A DNA stretch of 64,000 nt from Rhodobacteraceae bacterium M382 (lineage in GTDB: Bacteria; Pseudomonadota; Alphaproteobacteria; Rhodobacterales; Rhodobacteraceae), in NCBI GenBank assembly GCA_025141015.1, contig CP081098.1, forward strand, positions 3,292,501-3,356,500, in the 5' to 3' direction. Under the pieces are notes generated by a model that worked only from the letters and a program-made list of their open reading frames with translations, did not search any database and was not told where the DNA came from. Position numbers and translations under genes: made by a program. Positions within the stretch are counted from its first letter, which is position 1. Every line of letters starts with the position of its first letter. This document shows positions 1 through 7,514 of the stretch, piece by piece.

Positions 1-375
1 GCTGTTGGTGTCGCCATCGGTGGCCACAGCCCGGACAAAAGCGACATTTCGGGTTATGTGATGGCAGGTCGCCTTGGTCGTGATCGATTGCCCCGGAGTG
101 GCCGCGCGCATGTAATCAATACGCAGATCAATGGTAGCCGTCCCTCCAGGAGCCGAAGGGTGGCTCATGACTGCGGCACCGCAGCAGGTATCCATCAATG
201 CCGATACGGCCCCACCATGAATGACGCCTGTTTGCGGATCCCCAACCAGTTTCATGTCATAAGGCATGGTGATCGTCGCCGTGCCTTCGGCAATATCTGT
301 CAATTCCATTCCCAATTCCTTGGCATGGGGGATTGCTTCGATAAACTGCTTGGCCAGTTTGACTTTCTCGACCAC
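1..375 (-). CDS. PaaI-family hotdog thioesterase, partial (3' end outside window)
   Basis: The visible 125 codons read as a single-domain hotdog thioesterase of the PaaI/YdiI group, which hydrolyses acyl-CoA or aryl-CoA thioesters in the cytosol. The family core is present: GVIHGGAVSALMDTCCGAA (about residues 51-69), followed by the TIDLRIDYMRAATPG strand. The start is taken as GTG at 373-375, preceded by AGGAG about 8 bases upstream. The frame stays open to base 1, so the C-terminus is missing. It is divergent from the MerR gene at 496. Proximity to beta-oxidation genes fits a role in acyl-CoA turnover, but the substrate cannot be read from the sequence. Confidence 0.85.
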   Translation of the reverse strand, partial: MVEKVKLAKQFIEAIPHAKELGMELTDIAEGTATITMPYDMKLVGDPQTGVIHGGAVSALMDTCCGAAVMSHPSAPGGTATIDLRIDYMRAATPGQSITTKATCHHITRNVAFVRAVATDGDTNS

Positions 376-495
376 GAACCTTGCTCCTGCGTCTGAACTC
401 CTCACCTTTTGAGCAGCACCACGCCCAAAGAGCAACCCCACCTGTTGCGCTTGCGCGAACCGCCCCTTAGGTTGCGCCCCAAGGGGAGAGAACGG

Positions 496-864
496 ATGAC
501 CGAAACACAATTGTCATTCAAGGAGATGTGTGCCGAGTTCGATGTAACTCCGCGGACGCTCCGGTATTATGAATATATTGAATTACTGCAACCTGACCGT
601 GAAGGCAGATCCAGACATTACGGCCCGCGCGAAGTGGCGCGGATGAAACTGATCATGCGGGGGCGCAAATTCGGGTTCCAACTCGAAGAAATCCGCCAAT
701 GGCTGCTGATCTACGAAGAAGACGGCAATACGGCCCAGATGCAGGCTTTTGTAGAAATGGCTGATCGTCAAAAGATCGAGCTGGAAAAACAGCGCGAACA
801 GCTGGACGAAGCCTTGCAGGAACTGGTCAAGCTGCGGGATGCCACCAAGGCCAGCCTGGGCTGA
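496..864 (+). CDS. MerR-family transcriptional regulator (first of two)
   Basis: This 122-residue protein has the N-terminal MerR winged-helix signature (DVTPRTLRYYEYIELLQP, about residues 15-32), then a helical linker and a C-terminal coiled-coil dimerisation helix (about 80-115). No effector domain or clustered cysteines are present, so it is not a metal sensor. The reading frame opens further upstream at a TTG, but the ATG at 496 follows AGGGGAGA at a proper distance and starts the family-like sequence. It is a paralogue of the gene at 1183. Its place just before acyl-CoA dehydrogenase genes suggests a LiuR-like regulator of acyl-CoA catabolism (inference). Confidence 0.85.
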   Translation: MTETQLSFKEMCAEFDVTPRTLRYYEYIELLQPDREGRSRHYGPREVARMKLIMRGRKFGFQLEEIRQWLLIYEEDGNTAQMQAFVEMADRQKIELEKQREQLDEALQELVKLRDATKASLG

Positions 865-887
865 CACAACGCACTTCAAAACACCGA

Positions 888-912
888 CTTCTGCACGTCA
901 TACGTGCAGAAG
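888..912. promoter_or_regulatory. Perfect 11-bp inverted repeat downstream of first MerR gene
   Basis: CTTCTGCACGT at 888-898 is followed by a three-base loop (CAT) and its exact complement at 902-912. It lies 24 bases after the MerR stop. There is no clean T-run after it, so it could be a weak terminator, an operator, or an mRNA-stabilising hairpin. Confidence 0.55.
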
Positions 913-1050
913 CGATTCTTGGCCGGGGTATGAAACCGGCCCGAGTCCCATTTAAAACCACCCCAACACCTGCTGTGCTGGCTGTTATGTCATGTGCACG
1001 GACAGGGGAATGGCGCTTGCCGTTGGGTAACAAAGTTTCAATTTTTCACC

Positions 1051-1114
1051 TTTACGCAATCTGATCTTACGTCAAGCATTTTGTGACGCAGCGTTCGGAT
1101 TACGTAAACGTCAA
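1051..1114. promoter_or_regulatory. Cluster of TTACG-type boxes upstream of second MerR gene (candidate MerR/LiuR operators)
   Basis: Three related boxes lie in the 318-base gap between the two MerR genes: TTTACGCAA (1051-1059), TTACGTCAA (1067-1075) and TTACGTAAACGTCAA (1100-1114). The last is an imperfect dyad resembling the TTTACGTAAACGTAAA-like sites known for LiuR-type MerR regulators of branched-chain and fatty acid catabolism. Their place upstream of 1183 and the acyl-CoA dehydrogenase suggests autoregulation and control of the operon. The rest of the gap (913-1050) shows nothing recognisable. Confidence 0.5.
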
Positions 1115-1182
1115 CTCCATGTTGTAAATGAAGAGCGACCCGCCCAACTGTTGATCACTCATGAACGACCAGAGTTGAGATT

Positions 1183-1584
1183 ATGACCGAAGAAACCATG
1201 ACCATCCGCGAGATGTGCGATGCCTATGGCGTAACACCGCGCACGTTGCGCTTTTACGAATCCAAAGAATTGTTGTTCCCTGCGCGCGAAGGCCAGAAAC
1301 GATTGTTCACCAAACGGGACCGGGCCCGGTTGAAGCTGATTTTGCGCGGCAAGCGCTTTGGGTTCAGCCTGGAAGAGATCCGGCAGCTGCTGGACCTGTA
1401 CCACATGGGGGATCAGCAACATACCCAGCTGGCCCGCACCTATGAAATCGCGCAGGAACGGCTGGCCGATATGGAACAGCAGCGCGAAGAACTGACCGAA
1501 GCGATCGAAGACCTCAAGGAACAGCTCAAATGGGGCGAGAAAATGCTTCAATCCATGCTGGCCGACAAAAAGGTCGCCGAATAA
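1183..1584 (+). CDS. MerR-family transcriptional regulator (second of two)
   Basis: This 133-residue protein has the MerR helix-turn-helix (GVTPRTLRFYESKELLFP, about residues 15-32) and a long C-terminal coiled coil (about 85-130). It is clearly paralogous to the protein encoded at 496-864: TPRTLR(Y/F)YE and FGF(Q/S)LEEIRQ are shared. It has no ligand-binding domain beyond the dimer helix. It lies 54 bases before the first acyl-CoA dehydrogenase on the same strand and probably heads that operon, with the TTACG boxes at 1051-1114 upstream. The two paralogues may act as homodimers or a heterodimer; the sequence does not say which. Confidence 0.88.
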   Translation: MTEETMTIREMCDAYGVTPRTLRFYESKELLFPAREGQKRLFTKRDRARLKLILRGKRFGFSLEEIRQLLDLYHMGDQQHTQLARTYEIAQERLADMEQQREELTEAIEDLKEQLKWGEKMLQSMLADKKVAE

Positions 1585-1638
1585 GCACCATCGCCCGGTT
1601 TCACCGACACAGCCATTCGTCCACTACGGAGACACCCT

Positions 1639-3420
1639 ATGCCCAGTTATTCCGCCCCCACCAAGGATCTGCAGTTCGTGCTGCATGACGTTCTGAACAT
1701 CACAAACACCGATGTTCCCGGATATTCCGAGCTGGAGCCGGATTTCACGTCCGCCATTCTGGAAGAGGCTGGCAAAATTGCCACCGAAGTGGTGCATCCG
1801 CTGAACGTTGTGGGCGACACCGAAGGCTGCGTGCTGGAAAATGGTGTGGTCCGCACCCCGACCGGGTTCAAAGCGGCCTTTGAACAGATGAAGGAAGGCG
1901 GCTGGACCGGGTTGGACATGCCGGAACAATACGGTGGCCAGAACATGCCATCAGTGATCGGCACCGCCGTCGGCGAAATGTTCAGCTCTGCCAATCAGGC
2001 CTTTGTCATGTACCAGGGCCTGACCCATGGCGCGGCCTCGGCCATACTGGCACATGGCACCGATGATCAAAAGGACACCTACCTGCCCAAGATGGTTGCC
2101 TGTGACTGGACCGGCACCATGAACCTGACCGAACCGCATTGCGGCACCGATCTGGGCCTGATGCGGACCAAGGCAGACCCCCAGGGTGATGGCAGTTACA
2201 AGGTCACCGGGCAAAAGATCTTTATCTCGTCGGGCGAACACGACATGGCCGACAACATTATCCATCTGGTTCTGGCCAAGATCCCCGGCGGACCCGACGG
2301 GATCAAGGGGGTGTCGCTGTTCATCGTGCCCAAATTCATCGTCAACGCCGATGGTACGCTGGGCGCCCGCAATGGTGTGTCCTGTGGCAAGATCGAAGAA
2401 AAGATGGGCATCCACGGAAATTCGACCTGTGTGATGAACTATGACGAGGCTACCGGCTGGCTTCTTGGTGAAGAGCACAAAGGCATGCGCGCCATGTTCA
2501 CCATGATGAACGAAGCGCGTCTGGGTGTCGGCATGCAGGGCCTGGCCCAGGCCGAAGCCGCCTATCAGAACGCGCTGGAATACGCCAAGGACCGCCTGCA
2601 GGGCCGCGATGTGACCGGTGTCAAAAACCCCGATGGCCCTGCCGATCCGCTGATCGTGCACCCTGACATTCGCCGCAACCTGATGGACCAGAAAAGCTTT
2701 ACCGAAGGCGCGCGTGCATTCCTGCTGTGGGGCGCGACCATGATTGACCAGGCCCATCGCAATGGCGACAAGGATGCCGACGGTCTTGTCAGCCTGCTGA
2801 CTCCGGTGATCAAAGGGTTCCTGACCGATCAGGGCTATGACATGACCGTACAGGCCCAACAGATTTACGGCGGCCACGGCTATATCGAAGAATGGGGCAT
2901 GTCCCAATACACGCGGGACGCACGGATCGCGATGATTTATGAAGGGGCCAATGGGGTACAGGCACTGGACCTGGTGGGCCGCAAGCTGGCCCAGGATGGC
3001 GGCAAGCACGTGATGGCGTTCTTTGAGTTGGTCAAATCCTTTTGCAAGGAAAACGGCGGCCAGGACGACGCCTATGACACGGCATTCATCGAACCGCTCA
3101 AATCCGCGTCCAAGGATCTGCAGGCGGCGGGCATGTATTTCATGCAAAACGGCATGAAGAACCCCAATAACGCGCTCTCGGGCTCTTATGACTTCATGCA
3201 TATGTTCGGTCATGTCTGCCTGGGCCTGATGTGGGCGCGCATGGCCAAGGCCGCAAAATCGGCAATTGACGCTGGGTCTTCTGACGCCGCGTTCTATGAG
3301 ACGAAGATCACCACCGGACGGTATTACATGGCACGCCAACTCCCGGCCACGGCCCTGCACCTGTCGCGCATTCAAAGCGGCGCGGACACGGTAATGGCAT
3401 TGGATGCGGCCAATTTCTGA
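1639..3420 (+). CDS. Acyl-CoA dehydrogenase, DmdC-type with C-terminal extension
   Basis: This 593-residue FAD-dependent acyl-CoA dehydrogenase introduces the alpha,beta double bond in acyl-CoA. It has the N-terminal helical domain, the middle beta domain ([15 protein letters not shown] and the [13 protein letters not shown] strand), and the long C-terminal extension found in DmdC and related enzymes, which makes it about 200 residues longer than MCAD. The catalytic base is Glu435 in [14 protein letters not shown]. The start has GGAG upstream (ACGGAGACACCCT). It is very like the 3-methylmercaptopropionyl-CoA dehydrogenase family. The neighbourhood is general beta-oxidation rather than other dmd genes, so I do not assign dmdC. 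Confidence 0.93.
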   Translation: MPSYSAPTKDLQFVLHDVLNITNTDVPGYSELEPDFTSAILEEAGKIATEVVHPLNVVGDTEGCVLENGVVRTPTGFKAAFEQMKEGGWTGLDMPEQYGGQNMPSVIGTAVGEMFSSANQAFVMYQGLTHGAASAILAHGTDDQKDTYLPKMVACDWTGTMNLTEPHCGTDLGLMRTKADPQGDGSYKVTGQKIFISSGEHDMADNIIHLVLAKIPGGPDGIKGVSLFIVPKFIVNADGTLGARNGVSCGKIEEKMGIHGNSTCVMNYDEATGWLLGEEHKGMRAMFTMMNEARLGVGMQGLAQAEAAYQNALEYAKDRLQGRDVTGVKNPDGPADPLIVHPDIRRNLMDQKSFTEGARAFLLWGATMIDQAHRNGDKDADGLVSLLTPVIKGFLTDQGYDMTVQAQQIYGGHGYIEEWGMSQYTRDARIAMIYEGANGVQALDLVGRKLAQDGGKHVMAFFELVKSFCKENGGQDDAYDTAFIEPLKSASKDLQAAGMYFMQNGMKNPNNALSGSYDFMHMFGHVCLGLMWARMAKAAKSAIDAGSSDAAFYETKITTGRYYMARQLPATALHLSRIQSGADTVMALDAANF

Positions 3421-3472
3421 TGGTATGGCGGGGGTGAACCCCGCCCTGCCCTTACATTCATATGGTGTTTAA

Positions 3473-3685
3473 ATGCCCAAACGTTTCCGCCTGACCCGCC
3501 GCTTTCCGGTCGCAATGACCGAAGACGGTTATCGCAAACTGCGCAAATTCGCACAGGAAGCAGGGCTGGACGAGGGAGAGGCTCTGTCCTTTCTGTTCGA
3601 AAATTTCGACAGCGTGACCAACACCGAAAACCTGACCCACCGGTTACGGCTGTTCAACGCCGAGCTGGAAGACAGAAAGCGCTGA
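3473..3685 (+). CDS. Small conserved-looking protein, ribbon-helix-helix-like
   Basis: This 70-residue basic protein lies between the two acyl-CoA dehydrogenases, 52 bases after the first and 25 before the second. The pattern [23 protein letters not shown] followed by a second helix ([15 protein letters not shown]) resembles a ribbon-helix-helix fold: one short strand and two helices. The ribosome site is weak. Codon usage matches the flanking genes, and the frame fits the operon well. The function is unknown; it could be a small DNA-binding regulator of the fatty-acid operon, but the fold call is only by eye. Confidence 0.7.
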   Translation: MPKRFRLTRRFPVAMTEDGYRKLRKFAQEAGLDEGEALSFLFENFDSVTNTENLTHRLRLFNAELEDRKR

Positions 3686-3710
3686 ACCGCCAGCGCGGCA
3701 AGGGAGAGAG

Positions 3711-4871
3711 ATGACCGCCACCGCCTCCAACTGGATGACCGAAGAGCACCAGATGCTCTCAGAGATGACAGCCCAATTCATCAACACCGAATGGGCCCCG
3801 AAATTCGAAGACTGGCGCAAGGCCGGGATCATGGACCGCGACACCTGGAACCAGGCCGGCGAACTGGGCCTGCTGTGCCCGTCGATCCCCGAGGATCTGG
3901 GCGGTGCAGGTGGTGATTTTGGCCACGAGGCGGTGATCCTGCTCGAAGGCAGCCGGGCCAATCTGGCCAGCTGGGGCAATGGCATCCATTCCGGCATCGT
4001 CGCCCATTACATCCACGCCTATGGAACGGACGAACAGAAACAACGCTGGCTGCCCAAAATGGCCACCGGCGAATTGGTCGGCGCGCTGGCGATGACTGAA
4101 CCCTCGACCGGATCGGACGTTCAGGCAATCAAAACCAAGGCCGTACGTGACGGCAACGCCTATCGCCTCTCGGGTCAAAAGACCTTCATCACCAATGGCC
4201 AGCACGCCAACCTGATCCTGGTTGCGGCGAAAACCGATCCCTCGCTAGGGTCCAAAGGCGTGTCTCTGGTTGCTGTGGAAACAGATGGCGCCGAAGGGTT
4301 TGCCCGCGGTCGCAACCTGGAAAAGATCGGTCTGCACGCGGCCGACACGTCCGAGCTGTTCTTTGACAATGTCGAAATCGCGCCTGAAAACATTCTGGGC
4401 GGCGTCGAAGGTCAGGGCTTTTACCAGATGATGAAGCAGCTGCCCCAGGAACGGCTGATCATCGCCTGTGGTGCCGTCGGTGCCATGGAAGGCGCGGTGG
4501 AACGCACCATCGCCTATTGCAAGGAACGCGAAGCTTTTGGTGGTCCGATCACCCAATTTCAGAACACCCGTTTCAAGCTGGCCGAATGCATGACCAAAAC
4601 CAAGGTCGCCCGCGCTTTCCTGGATGAATGCATAAGCGAACACCTGCGCGGCGAGCTGACCGTGGAAAAGGCGGCCATGGCCAAATACTGGACCACCGAC
4701 ACCCAGGGCGAGGTCCTGGATGAATGCCTGCAACTGCATGGTGGGTATGGTTTCATGATGGAATACGCCGTCGGCGAAATGTGGGCGGATGCCCGCGTGC
4801 AGCGGATTTATGGCGGTACCAACGAGATCATGAAGGAGTTGATTGCCCGTGGCATCATGGCGGAGAAATAA
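3711..4871 (+). CDS. Acyl-CoA dehydrogenase, long-chain (LCAD) type
   Basis: This 386-residue FAD-dependent acyl-CoA dehydrogenase contains [18 protein letters not shown] and [14 protein letters not shown] in the beta domain and ends in [16 protein letters not shown]. At the place where MCAD-type enzymes carry the catalytic Glu (YEGT) it has Gly, exactly as in long-chain acyl-CoA dehydrogenase. The base is instead expected at Glu247 in the [11 protein letters not shown] helix, as in LCAD and IVD. It is therefore an active LCAD-like enzyme, not a broken one. AGGGAGAG precedes the ATG. It belongs to the same operon as the enzyme at 1639 and probably widens the chain-length range. Confidence 0.93.
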   Translation: MTATASNWMTEEHQMLSEMTAQFINTEWAPKFEDWRKAGIMDRDTWNQAGELGLLCPSIPEDLGGAGGDFGHEAVILLEGSRANLASWGNGIHSGIVAHYIHAYGTDEQKQRWLPKMATGELVGALAMTEPSTGSDVQAIKTKAVRDGNAYRLSGQKTFITNGQHANLILVAAKTDPSLGSKGVSLVAVETDGAEGFARGRNLEKIGLHAADTSELFFDNVEIAPENILGGVEGQGFYQMMKQLPQERLIIACGAVGAMEGAVERTIAYCKEREAFGGPITQFQNTRFKLAECMTKTKVARAFLDECISEHLRGELTVEKAAMAKYWTTDTQGEVLDECLQLHGGYGFMMEYAVGEMWADARVQRIYGGTNEIMKELIARGIMAEK

Positions 4872-4913
4872 GCCGTGATGATGCGACACTTGAAACGGAC
4901 CAACGCCTCCGGC

Positions 4914-4935
4914 GGGAGTTTTCTTGCAAGATGAA
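4914..4935 (-). repeat. Partial copy of the hairpin-repeat tail (inverted)
   Basis: On the minus strand this reads TTCATCTTGCAAGAAAACTC, almost the same as the conserved tail of the copies at 5087 and 57691. The copy lacks the GGGGG/CCCCC hairpins. It faces the copy at 5087-5137, so the 294-base gap between the LCAD gene and the GST gene (4872-5165) is flanked by inverted copies. Between them (about 4950-5080) I see no gene. Confidence 0.6.
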
Positions 4936-5086
4936 TAAAGAAGCTTCACCCCGCCACCAGCGCTTGCTGCCCAGGGCGCCACGGCACCGGTTGGCGGGGC
5001 TTCACCTCGCACGCCAGGTCGCTCTCCAGCTCCGGGCGCGACCAAAGGATGGCGCATTAACCTTAATGATCCGTAAAGGCAGCGCC

Positions 5087-5137
5087 TTCATCTTGCCCAA
5101 GAAACTCCACGGGGGTGTGGGGGTGTGAAACCCCCAC
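5087..5137 (+). repeat. Dispersed hairpin repeat, TTCATCTTGCC variant
   Basis: The conserved tail TTCATCTTGCCCAAGAAACT (from 5087) is followed by a G-rich run and the stem GTGGGGG / CCCCCAC (5117-5123 with 5131-5137). It ends 28 bases before the GST start. The same module is found inside xdhA at 57691. It may act as an mRNA hairpin within the operon. Confidence 0.6.
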
Positions 5138-5165
5138 GTTCGACACCAAACACAGGGAACGCGAC

Positions 5166-5804
5166 ATGACAATCAAACTGCATTGCTTTGGCGAAAGCGG
5201 AAATGCCTATAAGGCGGCACTGGCGCTGGAACTCTCGGGCCTGGACTGGGAGCCGGTCTTTGTCGACTTCTTTGCGGGCGAGACCCGGACCCCCGAATAC
5301 CGTGCTGACGTGAATGAAATGGGCGAAGCCCCGGTTTTGGTGGACGGCGATTTCCGCACCAGCCAATCGGGGTGCATTCAGGCCTATGTTACAGAAAAAT
5401 CGGGAAAATTCGGCGGAAAAACCCGCGAAGACAATTATGAAATCCTGCGCTGGGTCTTGTGGGACAATCACAAATTCAGCTCGATGGCAGGGCTGACACG
5501 CTTTCTGATGAACTTTTTGCCCGAACAGCACCGCGACCCCAATGTGATCGCCTTCAATCAGGGCCGGCTCAAGGCCGCCTATGCCACGCTGAATGCCCAT
5601 CTGGAGGGGCGCGACTGGATTGTTGGCGATGGGATCACCAATGCCGATCTTAGCTGTTGCGGCTATCTGTATTACCCAGAACCCTTTGGCTTTGACCGTG
5701 CCGACTGGCCCCATATCGACGCCTGGCTGACCCGTATCAGCGACCAACCTGGCTGGAAACACCCCTATGACCTGATGCCCGGCAACCCGTCGGACCGTTC
5801 CTGA
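5166..5804 (+). CDS. Glutathione S-transferase family protein
   Basis: This 212-residue protein has an N-terminal thioredoxin-fold domain (MTIKLHCFGESGNAYKAALAL, with Ser13 near the usual catalytic Ser/Tyr place; EMGEAPVLVDGD containing the cis-Pro; then TSQSG contacting the gamma-glutamyl group). An all-helical C-terminal domain follows (GDGITNADLSCCGYL matches the GST N-capping motif). It would conjugate or exchange glutathione in the cytosol. It sits between an acyl-CoA dehydrogenase and a thiolase, an order that suggests a role in detoxifying reactive enoyl or aldehyde intermediates (inference). The ATG at 5166 follows AGGGAACGCGAC. The next gene starts 10 bases after the stop. Confidence 0.88.
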   Translation: MTIKLHCFGESGNAYKAALALELSGLDWEPVFVDFFAGETRTPEYRADVNEMGEAPVLVDGDFRTSQSGCIQAYVTEKSGKFGGKTREDNYEILRWVLWDNHKFSSMAGLTRFLMNFLPEQHRDPNVIAFNQGRLKAAYATLNAHLEGRDWIVGDGITNADLSCCGYLYYPEPFGFDRADWPHIDAWLTRISDQPGWKHPYDLMPGNPSDRS

Positions 5805-5814
5805 GGAGAGCATC

Positions 5815-7026
5815 ATGACCGAAGCTTATATCTATGACGCCCTGCGTACCCCCCGTGGCAAAGGCCGCAAGGATGGCAGCCTGCACGAGGTGACCAGCCT
5901 GCGGTTGTCCGCCCTGACCCTGAACGCGGTCAAGGAGCGCAACAACCTGACCGGCCACGCCGTCGAGGACGTGATCTGGGGCAATGTCACCCAGGTGATG
6001 GAACAGGGCGGCTGTCTGGCGCGCTCGGCCGTGCTGGCATCGGATCTGGACGAACGCATTCCGGGTCTGGCGATCAACCGGTTCTGCGCCTCTGGAATGG
6101 AAGCTGTGAACCTGGCCGCCAACCAGGTCAAAGGCGGCGCAGGCGATGCCTATATCGCTGGTGGCGTGGAAATGATGGGCCGCGTGGCCATGGGCAGCGA
6201 CGGCGCGGCAATTGCCGTGGATCCCAGCCTGGCGATGGACAGCTATTTCGTGCCCCAGGGCATTTCGGCCGACATTATCGCCACCGAATATGGCTTTACC
6301 CGCGATCAGGCCGATGCGCTGGCGATGGAATCCCAACGCCGCGCCAAAGAGGCCTGGGACGATGGGCGGTTTGACAAATCGGTGATCACCGTGCGCGACC
6401 AGAACGGCATCCCAATCCTGGATCGCGATGAATACATGCGCCCCGGCACCGACATGCAGTCGCTGGGCGGGTTGAACCCGGCCTTTCAGATGATGGGCGA
6501 ACATATGCCCGGCTTCGACAAGATCGCGATGATGAAATACCCGCATCTGGAGCGGATCAATCACATCCACCATGCGGGCAATTCATCCGGCATCGTCGAT
6601 GGGGCGGCCGCCGTGCTGATCGGCAACAAGGAATTCGGCGAGAAATACGGGTTGAAACCCCGTGCCCGGATCAAGGCGACAGCCAAGATCGGCACCGATC
6701 CCACCATCATGCTGACCGGCCCCGTGCCCGTCACAGAAAAGATCCTGGCCGACAATGGCATGAAGATTTCTGATCTCGACCTGTTCGAAGTTAACGAAGC
6801 TTTTGCCAGCGTTGTGCTGCGCTTCCAGCAGGCGTTTGATGTGGATCCGGGCAAGGTCAACGTCAACGGCGGCTCGATCGCCATGGGCCACCCGCTGGGC
6901 GCGACCGGCGCGATCATTATCGGCACCCTGCTGGACGAGCTGGAGCGTCAGGACAAGGAAACCGGTCTCGCCACCCTGTGCATCGCATCGGGTATGGGTG
7001 CCGCCACAATCATCGAGCGCGTCTGA
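5815..7026 (+). CDS. fadA: Acetyl-CoA C-acyltransferase (thiolase)
   Basis: This 403-residue thiolase cleaves 3-ketoacyl-CoA with CoA in the last step of beta-oxidation. The three catalytic elements are complete: nucleophile Cys91 in NRFCASGMEAVN, His359 in GGSIAMGHPLGATGA, and Cys389 in CIASGMGAATIIE. GAGGAG precedes the start. The stop overlaps the next start by one base (TGATG), so it is translationally coupled to the cupin gene and to the FadB-type fusion further on. The match to degradative thiolases plus the fadB neighbour favours fadA over a biosynthetic thiolase. Confidence 0.92.
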   Translation: MTEAYIYDALRTPRGKGRKDGSLHEVTSLRLSALTLNAVKERNNLTGHAVEDVIWGNVTQVMEQGGCLARSAVLASDLDERIPGLAINRFCASGMEAVNLAANQVKGGAGDAYIAGGVEMMGRVAMGSDGAAIAVDPSLAMDSYFVPQGISADIIATEYGFTRDQADALAMESQRRAKEAWDDGRFDKSVITVRDQNGIPILDRDEYMRPGTDMQSLGGLNPAFQMMGEHMPGFDKIAMMKYPHLERINHIHHAGNSSGIVDGAAAVLIGNKEFGEKYGLKPRARIKATAKIGTDPTIMLTGPVPVTEKILADNGMKISDLDLFEVNEAFASVVLRFQQAFDVDPGKVNVNGGSIAMGHPLGATGAIIIGTLLDELERQDKETGLATLCIASGMGAATIIERV

Positions 7027-7514
7027 TGCCAAAACTCGACCTTTCCCAAATCCCGTTCAAGGGCGGATCAAGCTATCCCGGCAAACTGGCGCAGGCCACC
7101 GCCGGGCGGTTTGTGCAGCGCCTGGGCGACGCGGGCGGGTTGACCCAATATGGGGTCAACATGGTGCGGCTGGAACCCGGTGGCCTATCGTCACTGCGCC
7201 ACTATCACATGGCGCAGGACGAATTCGCGCTGATGATCGACGGGGAGCTGACCCTGATCGACGATGATGGCGAACACGTCATGCGGGCGGGAGATTGCGC
7301 CAGCTGGCCTGCCGGTGAGGCCAACGGGCATCATCTTGTGAACCGCACCGATACCCCCGCCACATTCCTGGTGGTGGGCACCCACACCCCGACCGAGACC
7401 GCATATTACAGCGATATCGACATGATGGTGAAGGATGACGCCAACGGCTTCAGCTTTACCCGCAAGGATGGCAGCCCGTTGACGGCTGACCAGATCGGAG
7501 ACGACAATGACTGA
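7026..7514 (+). CDS. Cupin-domain protein in the beta-oxidation operon
   Basis: This 162-residue single-cupin protein has the barrel core LRHYHMAQDEFALMIDGELTL (cupin motif 1, with His and Glu metal ligands) and WPAGEANGHHLVNRT (motif 2). Its ATG shares the A of the thiolase TGA, and its end overlaps the FadB-type gene by 8 bases, so all three are coupled. The family includes metal-binding isomerases and dioxygenases as well as sugar and acid binders; nothing here fixes a reaction. Tight coupling between fadA and fadB points to a role in acyl-CoA metabolism or stress on that pathway (inference). Confidence 0.85.
   Translation: MPKLDLSQIPFKGGSSYPGKLAQATAGRFVQRLGDAGGLTQYGVNMVRLEPGGLSSLRHYHMAQDEFALMIDGELTLIDDDGEHVMRAGDCASWPAGEANGHHLVNRTDTPATFLVVGTHTPTETAYYSDIDMMVKDDANGFSFTRKDGSPLTADQIGDDND

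Noticed and set aside
1951-3375. 474-codon open frame opposite the DmdC-type dehydrogenase
   Set aside because: It is antisense to a clearly functional gene, and its His/Gly/Asp-rich composition is the usual mirror of GC-rich coding. Similar long antisense frames opposite fadJ, dnaE, bkd and xdhB were rejected for the same reason.
3711-4871. Possible inactive acyl-CoA dehydrogenase because Gly replaces Glu in YxGT
   Set aside because: LCAD/IVD-type enzymes have this Gly and place the catalytic Glu on another helix. Glu247 in QLPQERL is at that place, so the enzyme is expected to be active.
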